The translations under genes and the position numbers were made by a program. The notes under the pieces are model-generated. The model did no database searches, was not told where the DNA came from, and saw only the letters and a list, made by a program, of their open reading frames with translations. Below are positions 8,440 through 15,979 of a stretch of DNA of 20,486 nucleotides, one piece after another; position 1 is the stretch's first letter; every line of letters begins with the position of its first letter. Origin of the DNA: Syntrophomonadaceae bacterium (lineage in GTDB: Bacteria; Bacillota_D; Dethiobacteria; DTU022; UBA8154); contig SKMY01000203.1 in assembly GCA_007120815.1 (NCBI GenBank), positions 1-20,486 on the forward strand, given 5' to 3'.

Positions 8440-8640
8440 TAGCGGCGACTTTGTCAAGCGGCTAAAAGCGCCTGGCAAAGTGAAAGCTGGAGGCGGCCCG
8501 GCGGGCATGGACGCCCGCCGCCTGCAACCCGTAGCAGGATGCTTAAGTTTGCAGGTCGGTCGGTGGAAGCTTGAACTTAAGCCCTGGCGCTTTTAAGCGA
8601 AGATAACCGGAGCCGATACCTGGGAAGCGGAAACTCCATA
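8440..8640 (+). ncRNA. Candidate structured RNA or leader, family not recognised
   Basis: The 276-base gap (8389-8664) before the lipoprotein gene folds extensively by eye. Hairpin A pairs ACTTTGTCA (8448-8456) with TGGCAAAGT (8473-8481). Its loop segment 8461-8472 (GCTAAAAGCGCC) also pairs with 8586-8598, which would make a pseudoknot or an alternative fold. Inside are CGGCGGGC/GCCCGCCG (8499-8506/8513-8520), CCTGC/GCAGG (8521-8525/8534-8538) and GCTTAAGTTT/GAACTTAAGC (8541-8550/8573-8582). A small hairpin GGAAG-CGGAAA-CTCC (8623-8637) ends the region. It could be a cis-regulatory leader of the lipoprotein gene or a free RNA. I do not recognise a 6S, tmRNA, RNase P, SRP, T-box or known riboswitch signature. 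There is no T-run terminator. Confidence 0.45.
8623..8638 (+). repeat. Intergenic hairpin motif, copy B
   Basis: This is the exact 16-base match to copy A, ending 26 bases before the lipoprotein start codon. The downstream bases ATATCATACTAAAAG resemble those after the pdxT-leader version (ATTTCACACTAGAAAG). Confidence 0.5.
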
Positions 8641-8664
8641 TCATACTAAAAGTGAGGCCGCAGG

Positions 8665-10776
8665 ATGAATAAATGCCAAAACAGCCTGAACAGCCCGGTA
8701 GGAAAGGGTCGAAGAAAACATTTCACCCGGGCTATAACATTACTCCTTCTTTTTTGCTTGATCTTTAGCGGTGCATGCTCCTCCTTTGGAGAATACCCTC
8801 GGGAAGGCAGCCCCGTTGAACCCCTGGTTGCGGGCCAGGATGAGCCCACCCCTGATGGGGACCTGGTCGTTCGAGGGCGTTTTGCCGTTGTTAACCCTGA
8901 AATGACGGTTTATGCCCTGGATATTTCCAGCGACGGCCGTCGGATTCTTTTTAGTTCCGACACTTGCACGGTAAACCTGATCGACGACCAGGGACGCCTG
9001 CAGTGGGACGTCAGCTTTGAAGACGATCCGATTTGTGCCGCCCTGTCCAGTGACGGCCGCTTTGCCGCTGTGGGAACGGATGCAGGATCCGTTTTTTTCT
9101 TGCGTCAGGACGGTCGAGAGCAGTGGCGAACAGAGGTAGAAGGCTCGATCAAAAAAATGAAACTGTCCCCTGGCGGGGAAAACCTGGCCGTTTCCGTGAA
9201 AAAAGAAGAAGGAAAACACGTCCTCTACTTTTTTGACGCCTGGGGCAGCCTGCTTCACGAACTTCACACGGCGGTCTTGACAGAGATTATCTTTCTCCCG
9301 CGGGGCAATTTTGGTTATCTGGAAAAAACCGAAGAAACCTCTAACATCACGGTCTATAAAGATGGTGAGCCCTACTGGGAAAAAGAAGTGTCCCAGGCTG
9401 CCTTTTCCGGAAACGGCCGGTACGTGGCCATCTCTTCCGGGGGAGAACTTAAGTATATTGACCTGGAACGGGGCGAATCACCCGAAACGCTCTGGCAAAC
9501 AGACCAGAAAATGGAGCCCAGCTGGATACAGCTCACCGAGATGGGCGGTCATATCATTACGTACAGCGGCTTTTCGGGAAGTGAAAGCAACCTGCATATC
9601 TTTGATCGTTCCGGCAGTTTGATCTGGGATAAGCGCATCCCGGCCGGTTCCCTCATCCAGGCTTCCCGGTTTGGAGAGCGGATTGTGGCTACATCCTGGC
9701 AGGAGTACAGCGAGGACTTCAGCAAGCTGCTGGTGCTGGATATCAAGGGTAATGTCCTGCAGGATGTAGAAATAGCCAGTCGGATTGAAAAAATGGCCCT
9801 TTCTGGTGATGGCAAAGTGCTGGGGTTGGCCAGCAGCGACGGGGATATATTTGTGTTTGAACTACCGGTTTTAGGAAGCTATCCCCTGGAGACGGAAACG
9901 GCGGAAGGGGTGAACAATGGAATTGTCTATAACCCGGTAGCCCGAGACAACCCCGAAGGGGAGACATTTGTCACCTTGTACTTTTATGATCAAAACGCCA
10001 TGCATTTAATCCCTGTAAACCGTCCCGTAAGAAACAGCAATCAGTTGTTAAAAACAGCGGTCGAAGAACTGATTAAAGGTCCCCGCCGGGGAAGCAACCT
10101 GACCCGCACCATTCCCAAGGATGCGGCCATTGAAGTTGCCCGGGAGGAAGGCATCGTCTATATCGATCTGCCTGAGGAACTAAACAAGGTATACGGTTCA
10201 GTCCAGGCCACAGGTATCATAAACTCCCTGGTACAGACCGTCTCCCAGTTTTCCTATATCAAAGGAATCCAGTTTTTGATAGACGGCGAAAAATACAGCT
10301 ACTTTGGTACCGAAGGCCTGGTCATTGATGATCTGATTTCTCCCAAGGGGTCCATACCGGAGAAGAATGTGGTCTATGTGCCATACCGTTCGGGAGAACG
10401 GTATTACCTGGTCCCCCGGGAATCCCTGCGCCTGGGTGAAAGGAGCAATCTCCCTAAAGACCTGGTCAATGCCGTTGTCAAGGAAAACGAGCGGTTCTTG
10501 CCCGTGACCCCCCGGCTCAATGAAGCGCGGCTCCTTACCGACGAGATTGTCCTGGACTGGGATGAATCTTTTCAAGAGCTGTTTCCCGAAAACGGCAATG
10601 GGTCTGACATTGCCGTAGCCCACCTGTTTGTCGACTCCCTCCTGCTGACCCTGACAAACCGCTTTGCGCCTGACCAGTTGGTCATAAAGGTAAATGGTGA
10701 GTCCTGGACCCCGCCTAAAGGATACCCGGCCCTGGAACAGGTGCTCACACCCCCTTACTTCATTAATCCGGAGTAA
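8665..10776 (+). CDS. Lipoprotein with beta-propeller and two GerMN-like domains
   Basis: This is probably a membrane-anchored extracellular lipoprotein. A basic N-region and hydrophobic stretch (about 22-34) lead to a lipobox ending SGAC with C38. Residues about 75-400 contain at least five WD40-like blade motifs of the form S-x-D/G-G-R (near 88, 128, 168, 248, 380), indicating a beta-propeller. Residues about 434-560 match a GerMN domain (TLYFYDQNAMHLIPV, AVEELIKGP, a central EEGIVYIDLPEEL strand, then the TGIINSLVQTVSQF helix). Residues about 566-685 look like a second, more divergent GerMN copy (VVYVPYRSGERYYLVP, LLTLTNRF, VNGESW). GerMN domains occur in the spore germination protein GerM and in actinobacterial LpqB. 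LpqB has GerMN before its propeller; here the order is reversed. The gene lies 276 bases after the kinase; ATG 8665 has GAGG seven bases upstream. The function is inferred: envelope or cell-wall related, possibly modulating the kinase. Confidence 0.8.
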   Translation: MNKCQNSLNSPVGKGRRKHFTRAITLLLLFCLIFSGACSSFGEYPREGSPVEPLVAGQDEPTPDGDLVVRGRFAVVNPEMTVYALDISSDGRRILFSSDTCTVNLIDDQGRLQWDVSFEDDPICAALSSDGRFAAVGTDAGSVFFLRQDGREQWRTEVEGSIKKMKLSPGGENLAVSVKKEEGKHVLYFFDAWGSLLHELHTAVLTEIIFLPRGNFGYLEKTEETSNITVYKDGEPYWEKEVSQAAFSGNGRYVAISSGGELKYIDLERGESPETLWQTDQKMEPSWIQLTEMGGHIITYSGFSGSESNLHIFDRSGSLIWDKRIPAGSLIQASRFGERIVATSWQEYSEDFSKLLVLDIKGNVLQDVEIASRIEKMALSGDGKVLGLASSDGDIFVFELPVLGSYPLETETAEGVNNGIVYNPVARDNPEGETFVTLYFYDQNAMHLIPVNRPVRNSNQLLKTAVEELIKGPRRGSNLTRTIPKDAAIEVAREEGIVYIDLPEELNKVYGSVQATGIINSLVQTVSQFSYIKGIQFLIDGEKYSYFGTEGLVIDDLISPKGSIPEKNVVYVPYRSGERYYLVPRESLRLGERSNLPKDLVNAVVKENERFLPVTPRLNEARLLTDEIVLDWDESFQELFPENGNGSDIAVAHLFVDSLLLTLTNRFAPDQLVIKVNGESWTPPKGYPALEQVLTPPYFINPE

Positions 10777-10835
10777 CGAAAAACACAACCAACCGCATTT
10801 ATTTCGCCTTTAACTCCATTAATCGGCCATTTCAG

Positions 10836-10864
10836 TTGTTTTTTATGTTTGTTTGCGGTAAAAT
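10836..10864 (+). promoter_or_regulatory. Candidate sigma-A promoter for argS-serS
   Basis: TTGTTT (10836-10841), a 17-base spacer, and TAAAAT (10859-10864) lie in the AT-rich gap before argS. The pattern closely resembles the one before pdxS. It was assigned by eye; the -35 matches only the TTG half of consensus. Confidence 0.4.
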
Positions 10865-10913
10865 AAGTAAGAAGTTAAAAAAACCGTGATTTTCCAAAGC
10901 TGGAATAAGGAAC

Positions 10914-12626
10914 GTGATATTTTTGCTGGCCTTTAAAGAATTCGTTTCCACCTTGCTGTCGAAACTAACGCCCCTTGCCTGGGAAGACATCGAATCCTCC
11001 CTGGAAATACCTCCGGAGCCGGGCCTGGGGGAGTATGCTTTTCCCTGTTTTATCCTGGCCCGACAGATGAAAAAGTCACCGGTGGACATTGCCCGGGAGC
11101 TGTCGGCCCGGATCGAGCCGACCGGGATGCTGGAAAAAGCCCTTCCCGTTGGCCCTTATTTAAACTTTCACGTCAACCGCCCTCAACTGGCCCGGCGGCT
11201 GCTGCCGACCATCCTGGAAGGCCGCACAACGGCGCAAATCGGCCTGGAAGGCCAGGGCAAAACGGTGGTTGTCGACTACTCCTCCCCAAACATTGCCAAG
11301 CCTTTTGGCGTGGGGCACCTTCGCTCTACGGTTATCGGTAACGCCCTCTGCCGTCTTTACCGGGCCCTGGGCTACCGTGTGGTGGGAATCAACCACCTGG
11401 GAGACTGGGGTACCCAGTTTGGCAAGCTCATTGTCGCCTTCAAGCGCTGGGGTGATGACGACCAACTAAGAGAGGATCCCGTTCATTACCTCTTCGGGCT
11501 TTATGTCCGCTTTCACCAGGAAGCCGAGACCGATGAGACGTTGGAAGATGAAGCCAAGCAGTGGTTTTTAAACCTGGAAAGAGACGACCCCGAGGCCCTG
11601 GAGCTGTGGGAGCGTTTTCGTGCGTTGAGCCTGGAGGATTTCAAGCGAATCTACGCCTACCTGGGCATCCAGTTCGACCACTACCAGGGTGAGAGTTTCT
11701 ACAACCGGATGCTGGAGAAAACCGTAAATATGGCCCGGGAAAAGGGGCTGGCGAAAATGAGCCAGGGAGCTCTCATCGCCGACCTGGAGCCTTACGGGCT
11801 GCCCCCCTGCTTGCTGCAAAAAAAAGACGGTGCCACCCTCTATATTACCCGCGATCTGGCAGCGGCCATGTACCGGTATGAGCAGTATCACTTCGATAAA
11901 ATGCTTTACGTGGTGGGCGCTGAACAAACGCTGCACTTTAAACAGCTGTTTATGATGCTGGAACAAATGGAATTTCCCTGGGCCCGCCACTGCGTGCACG
12001 TGCCCTTTGGGTTAATCCACTTCAAGGACGGGCGCATGTCTACCCGCCAGGGCAAGGTAATATTTCTGGAAGACGTCATAAACAGGGCGGTAGAGCTGGC
12101 CCACCGGATTATAGAAGAGAAAAACCCTGCCCTGGAAGAAAAAAAAGAAGCTGCCCGCATGGTGGGGCTGGGGGCCGTGATCTTTGGCGATCTGGTCAAC
12201 GATCGGATTAAAGATATCGAATTTGACTGGGATAAGGTGTTGGATTTTTCCGGAGAAACGGCACCCTATATCCAATACGCTCATGCGCGTATCTGCAGTA
12301 TCTTGAGAAAGGCGCCAGACCTGGTTTCCCCGACAGATGCGGCGGAACTGGACCTGTTAAGCGCCCCTGAAGAAGAACAACTGGTTTTGACCCTGGCCCG
12401 CTTTGAAGAGCAGGTCAAGCGCTCGGCCTTAGACTACAAGCCATCCCACCTGGCTCACTACCTGGTTGGACTGTCCCGCGATTTCAACCGCTTCTACCAC
12501 AACTGCCCCGTGTTGACAGCAGACGAAAACCAGAAAACCTCTCGCCTGCTGCTGATCGATGCCGTCCGGGTCATTCTTTCATATGGACTGGATCTGCTGG
12601 GGATAGAAGCCCCCCGGGAGATGTAG
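10914..12626 (+). CDS. argS: Arginyl-tRNA synthetase
   Basis: This class I synthetase charges tRNA-Arg. Residues 1-90 form the N-terminal Add-1 domain. The HIGH region reads SPNIAKPFGVGHLRSTVIGN (about 124-143), the variant seen in Gram-positive ArgS where the first His of HIGH is replaced. The KMSKS loop is replaced by MSTRQGK, also normal for this group. The C-terminal DALR anticodon-binding domain includes DYKPSHLAHYLVGLSRDFNRFYH. The length of 570 residues is usual. The start is uncertain: GTG 10914 lies only two bases after AAGGA, while TTG 10923 lies 11 bases away and would remove three residues. No T-box leader motif (GGTGGTACCGCG-like) is visible upstream, so regulation by uncharged tRNA is not indicated. 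serS follows 58 bases later, probably in the same transcript. Confidence 0.96.
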   Translation: MIFLLAFKEFVSTLLSKLTPLAWEDIESSLEIPPEPGLGEYAFPCFILARQMKKSPVDIARELSARIEPTGMLEKALPVGPYLNFHVNRPQLARRLLPTILEGRTTAQIGLEGQGKTVVVDYSSPNIAKPFGVGHLRSTVIGNALCRLYRALGYRVVGINHLGDWGTQFGKLIVAFKRWGDDDQLREDPVHYLFGLYVRFHQEAETDETLEDEAKQWFLNLERDDPEALELWERFRALSLEDFKRIYAYLGIQFDHYQGESFYNRMLEKTVNMAREKGLAKMSQGALIADLEPYGLPPCLLQKKDGATLYITRDLAAAMYRYEQYHFDKMLYVVGAEQTLHFKQLFMMLEQMEFPWARHCVHVPFGLIHFKDGRMSTRQGKVIFLEDVINRAVELAHRIIEEKNPALEEKKEAARMVGLGAVIFGDLVNDRIKDIEFDWDKVLDFSGETAPYIQYAHARICSILRKAPDLVSPTDAAELDLLSAPEEEQLVLTLARFEEQVKRSALDYKPSHLAHYLVGLSRDFNRFYHNCPVLTADENQKTSRLLLIDAVRVILSYGLDLLGIEAPREM

Positions 12627-12684
12627 CGAAGGCGCGCTCTTTTCCTTAGCACAATAACCGATGTATCAAGGGAGGGTAAAATAG

Positions 12685-13968
12685 ATGCTGGATATACGAT
12701 TTGTCCGGGAAAACCCGGAAGTGGTAAGCCAGGCTCTAAAAAACAAGGGTGAGGAAGCCGCCCTGGATGAATTTTTAGACCTGGACGGCCGGAGGAGAAG
12801 CCATTTACAAGACGTAGAGTCCTTAAAAAACCGGCGTAATACCGTTTCCAAAGAAATCGGCCGTCTCAAAAAAGAAGGCCTGGACGCCGTTGATTTAATG
12901 GAAGAAATGCGCCAGGTTGGCGAGCAGATCAAGGCATTGGACGACGCACTAAAAACCATTGAAACCCGCATGGAGACGATCCTTTTACATATTCCCAACA
13001 TCCCCGATGCCGGGGTTCCGGTGGGTACAACAGAAGAAGACAACGTTGAAGCTCGAAACTGGGGCCAGATTCCCACCTTTGAACATGAGCCTAAGGCTCA
13101 CTGGGACATTGGTGAAGGATTGGGCATTTTGGATTTTCCCCGGGCCAGCAAAATGTCCGGGTCAAGGTTTGCCCTTTACAAAGGGGACGGGGCCAGGCTG
13201 GAACGGGCCTTGATTAACTTCATGCTGGACCTGCATACCGCGGAACACGGTTACCAGGAGGTGTTTCCTCCATTCCTGGTACACGGACAGAGTATGACAG
13301 GTACCGGCCAGCTTCCCAAGTTTGCTGAAGATGCATTCCATATATCAGACACAGACCTCTGGCTGATCCCGACTGCCGAGGTACCTGTAACCAACATGCA
13401 CCGGGAAGAGATCCTGGAGTCAGGCCAGCTGCCCATGTATTATGTGGCTTACAGTGCCTGCTTCAGAGCGGAGGCCGGGGCTCATGGGCGGGATACCCGC
13501 GGGCTTATCCGGCAGCATCAATTTAACAAAGTTGAGTTGGTCAAGTTTACAGCCCCGGAAGCCTCCAATGAAGAACTGGAAAAACTGGTTGCCGATGCTG
13601 AAAAAGTGCTGCAGCTGCTGGGAATTCCCTACCGGGTGATGCTCATGTGTACCGGAGACCTGGGTTTTGCCGCAGCGAAAAAATATGACCTGGAAATCTG
13701 GTTTCCCGCTTACCAGGCCTACCGCGAAGTATCCTCCTGCAGCAACTTTCGGGACTTCCAGGCCCGTCGTGCCGGGATTCGCTATCGCCCTGCAGGGGGG
13801 GGCAAATCCGAGTATGTTCATACACTAAACGGTTCCGGCCTGGCTGTGGGGCGCACCCTGGCTGCCATACTGGAGAACTACCAGCAGCCCGATGGGAGCG
13901 TGGTCATTCCCGAGGTATTAAGACCGTACTTCCCTTCGGGAAAAGAAAGGATAACCGGCAAGCCTTAA
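12685..13968 (+). CDS. serS: Seryl-tRNA synthetase
   Basis: This class II synthetase charges tRNA-Ser (and tRNA-Sec where present). Residues 1-110 form the long antiparallel coiled-coil arm (charged heptads such as [20 protein letters not shown] and [13 protein letters not shown]) that contacts the tRNA. The catalytic core has TAEVP, motif 2 ([20 protein letters not shown], then [12 protein letters not shown]), the serine/ATP segment [20 protein letters not shown] and motif 3 ([19 protein letters not shown]). The 427-residue length is normal. ATG 12685 has AGGGAGG nine bases upstream. It lies directly behind argS with no terminator between them. No clear intrinsic terminator follows the stop, only a T6 run without a convincing stem. 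Confidence 0.97.
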   Translation: MLDIRFVRENPEVVSQALKNKGEEAALDEFLDLDGRRRSHLQDVESLKNRRNTVSKEIGRLKKEGLDAVDLMEEMRQVGEQIKALDDALKTIETRMETILLHIPNIPDAGVPVGTTEEDNVEARNWGQIPTFEHEPKAHWDIGEGLGILDFPRASKMSGSRFALYKGDGARLERALINFMLDLHTAEHGYQEVFPPFLVHGQSMTGTGQLPKFAEDAFHISDTDLWLIPTAEVPVTNMHREEILESGQLPMYYVAYSACFRAEAGAHGRDTRGLIRQHQFNKVELVKFTAPEASNEELEKLVADAEKVLQLLGIPYRVMLMCTGDLGFAAAKKYDLEIWFPAYQAYREVSSCSNFRDFQARRAGIRYRPAGGGKSEYVHTLNGSGLAVGRTLAAILENYQQPDGSVVIPEVLRPYFPSGKERITGKP

Positions 13969-14257
13969 ACGTTTTTTATATTAAAAGGGGGTAAATGGCA
14001 CAGTTATTTGGCATAAAAGCACGTATATTTTTGTAAACGGGCAGGAATAATCGTATTTATGTCGAATATAATTCTTATCTAATGACTACCTTAACCATTT
14101 CAACTTAACGATGGACCGTATAAAAGGCAGCGGCACTGATGAATGTGACAACAAACACAGGCGCATAAGCTGCCTTTTGTGCTCATTTCCATTAACAAAT
14201 CAATTCTTACAGGAGGTGTATAGCCTGGTTTAACAATCTTAAACCAGGCGCAAAAAC
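13969..14257 (+). promoter_or_regulatory. Leader/promoter region of the methyl-transfer cluster
   Basis: This 289-base AT-rich gap carries no gene. It has a perfect TATAAT at 14067-14072 without a convincing -35. AAAAGGCAGC (14122-14131) pairs perfectly with GCTGCCTTTT (14169-14178) around a 37-base loop that can itself form TGTG/CACA. A strong AGGAGGTG ribosome site sits at about 14212-14219, followed by the hairpin at 14223-14249. No cobalamin-riboswitch core or B12 box was recognised. A sigma-54-like TGGCAC at 13996 has wrong spacing to its -12 partner. Confidence 0.4.
14223..14249 (+). promoter_or_regulatory. Hairpin between ribosome site and start of MttB homologue 1
   Basis: GCCTGGTTTAA (14223-14233) is perfectly complementary to TTAAACCAGGC (14239-14249) with loop CAATC. 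It lies directly after AGGAGGTG and eight bases before TTG 14258. If it folds in the mRNA, it brings the ribosome site to about 12 bases from the TTG. Confidence 0.6.
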
Positions 14258-15796
14258 TTGAGTAGAGAAGGAGTACATGTTGCAAAACCCTACCAACGCC
14301 TGACCCGGGAACAGATGGAGTTGGTACACCGTACGTCCCTAGAGTTACTGGAAAAGCCCGGTGTATTGGTCTACAGCCAGGAAGCCGTTTCCCTGCTGTC
14401 CGAGGCCGGGGCCAGCGTTACCCAGACCCGCGAGGGCGAATATGATGCCTGGTGGGTCAGCATTCCCCCATCGGTGGTAAAAAAGGCCCTGGAAACGGCG
14501 CCAAGCAGGGTCGTACTGGGCGCCAGGAATCCCGATAACCAGGTTATCATGGATGCCAAAGGGTTCAACGTTTACTTTGGTTCGGGATCAGAGACGAACT
14601 TCTGGTTGGATATCAAACCCGAAACCTTTGTGTCCCAGGAAAACCCCGATCACAAGCGAACCTTTCCAACCATTACCCGACGAAGGGGAACGGTAGCCGA
14701 CCTTTGTAAATCGGCTCACCTGTCCGACAACTTGGAAAACCTGGATTTTTTTATCCGTAACGTGAACATACAGGACCCCGATATCAATGAAGGCAATAAA
14801 GATGTCAACAAGTTCTTTGCCTCATTGAACAATATAACGAAACATGTCATGGGCGGGCTGACTGATTTCGGTCAAATGGACCACGTTGTGCGCATGGCGG
14901 AAATCATTGCCGGCGGGCCAGAAGAACTGCGGGAAAACCCGGTCATTTCCTTTATCACCTCGGTGATTAAAAGCCCCTTGCAGGTGGTAGACGAGACCGC
15001 TGAAAAACTGATAAAAGTGGCCCGCCTGGGCCTTCCCGTCGTGATTTCTTCCTCCCCCCAGGGGGGCTCAACGGCACCCATTGATGAGGCGGGCATGGTC
15101 GCCCAGGTAAATGCCGAAGTGCTTACGGGAATTATTATCAACCAGCTGGCCAGCCCCGGCGCGCCGGTTATCTACGGTGCAGTTCCGGTACGGGCCCGCA
15201 TGGATGACCTGCACGATATGTACGGCGTTCCTGAATTTTGCTACTACAATACATCCTGTGCCCAAATGGCCCGCTACTATGAAGTGCCCTGTTATTCTAC
15301 CGCCGGTGTAGGTGACGCCAAGGTGCCCGGCATGCAGGCGGCCGCGGAAAAGATGTTTACCCATGCCGTTGTTCCCCGCTCAGCCCCTGACATTGTACAC
15401 TATGCCTTTGGGCTGCTGGAAAAAACCAACACCTTCAGCCCGGAACAGGCCGTGCTGGATAATCATCATATCGGCATGGTCAAGTTTCTCTACCGGGAGC
15501 CCCAGGTGAATGAAGGCGAGATGGAGCGGGTCAAAGGGATCATTGAAGAAGTCATGCAGACGCCTCACCGGCTCTATTCCCGCTACGCACGCCGGCTGCT
15601 CCGGTCAGGCGGCATTTTTCCCGTGTATCCCTTTGAAGGGGAACTGGATGATCAGGATCAAACCCTGCTCAAAGCCCATCAAAACGTACAGAAGATCATG
15701 GAAATGCCGCGGCAGCATCTTTCAGAAGCGGTCTGCCAGGACATATACCAGCAAATTCCCGGACTGCTTCCCCGGTTGAATCCGTACCGGAGCTAG
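14258..15796 (+). CDS. MttB-family corrinoid methyltransferase, non-pyrrolysine type (1)
   Basis: This is a member of the trimethylamine methyltransferase (MttB/MtgB) superfamily, TIM-barrel enzymes that move a methyl group from a methylated amine to Co(I) of a partner corrinoid protein. Family marks are KPGVLVYSQEAVSLLSEAGA at the N terminus, NITKHVMGG, the region ADLCKSAHLSDNLENLDFF and the barrel strands GAPVIYGAVP and YSTAGVGDAK. At 512 residues it is longer than homologue 2, partly through an insert around FVSQENPDHKRTF. There is no in-frame amber codon, so it is not a pyrrolysine MttB. The segment GDAKVPGMQAAAEK departs from the commoner D-S-K-x-x-D-x-Q-x-G-Y-E pattern kept in homologue 2, so its substrate may differ. 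The TTG start has no near ribosome site except through the upstream hairpin; the best local site and ATG (14277) are out of frame. The substrate is unknown. Confidence 0.85.
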   Translation: MSREGVHVAKPYQRLTREQMELVHRTSLELLEKPGVLVYSQEAVSLLSEAGASVTQTREGEYDAWWVSIPPSVVKKALETAPSRVVLGARNPDNQVIMDAKGFNVYFGSGSETNFWLDIKPETFVSQENPDHKRTFPTITRRRGTVADLCKSAHLSDNLENLDFFIRNVNIQDPDINEGNKDVNKFFASLNNITKHVMGGLTDFGQMDHVVRMAEIIAGGPEELRENPVISFITSVIKSPLQVVDETAEKLIKVARLGLPVVISSSPQGGSTAPIDEAGMVAQVNAEVLTGIIINQLASPGAPVIYGAVPVRARMDDLHDMYGVPEFCYYNTSCAQMARYYEVPCYSTAGVGDAKVPGMQAAAEKMFTHAVVPRSAPDIVHYAFGLLEKTNTFSPEQAVLDNHHIGMVKFLYREPQVNEGEMERVKGIIEEVMQTPHRLYSRYARRLLRSGGIFPVYPFEGELDDQDQTLLKAHQNVQKIMEMPRQHLSEAVCQDIYQQIPGLLPRLNPYRS

Positions 15797-15979
15797 TCGA
15801 TAATAGGAAAGATGAACCGCCATGGTTCTTTTGAAATACAACAAGGAAATGAATGGGTTTTATTACCGCTTCCCGCCTGTTGAAGGGTCCGCTTTTCCCC
15901 TATGGACTCCGGCACGGGGAAGCGGAAGAAGCTCTATGACACCACTAATTAACGTGATTACTCAAGGAGGTTTGGACAC
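15797..15979 (+). promoter_or_regulatory. Intergenic region with two competing hairpin arms
   Basis: This gap of 183 bases separates the first methyltransferase from its likely corrinoid protein. CCGCTTCCC (15866-15874) is perfectly complementary to GGGAAGCGG (15917-15925). CCGCTTTTCCCC (15889-15900) can pair with the same right arm (15916-15925), leaving two bulged T. The two folds exclude each other. A shorter GAACC/GGTTC hairpin followed by four T (about 15814-15832) could act as a weak attenuator. AAGGAGG at 15964-15970 serves the next gene. Confidence 0.4.

Noticed and set aside
8440..8600. Insertion-sequence or MITE remnant explaining the inverted repeats
   Set aside because: The repeats are nested and multi-branched instead of a single terminal inverted pair, and no target-site duplication or transposase fragment was seen.
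8740..9267. Long open frame on the minus strand inside the lipoprotein gene
   Set aside because: It is antisense to a well-supported gene with lipobox and repeated blade motifs, and its translation shows no recognisable domain. The same holds for a minus-strand frame at 10198-10788 and the other opposite-strand frames in the window.
10777..12684. T-box leaders for argS and serS
   Set aside because: No T-box sequence, specifier loop or terminator/antiterminator pair is visible, and the serS gap is only 58 bases.
13969..13995. Intrinsic terminator after serS
   Set aside because: There is a T6 run at about 13972-13977, but only a three-pair GGC/GCC stem precedes it, which is too weak to call.
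13996..14013. Sigma-54-like promoter (TGGCAC ... TTTGGCA) before MttB homologue 1
   Set aside because: The distance between the GG of the -24 element and the GC of the -12 element is two bases longer than the strict sigma-54 spacing, and no enhancer-binding regulator gene is in the window.
13969..14257. Cobalamin riboswitch upstream of the corrinoid cluster
   Set aside because: GGCACTG at 14132-14138 recalls the GCCACTG of the B12 riboswitch core, but the flanking conserved blocks and the B12 box are missing.
15794..15796. TAG at the end of MttB homologue 1 as a pyrrolysine codon
   Set aside because: The TAG lies at the normal C-terminal end of the family, not mid-protein, and the downstream frame does not continue the fold, so it is a plain stop.
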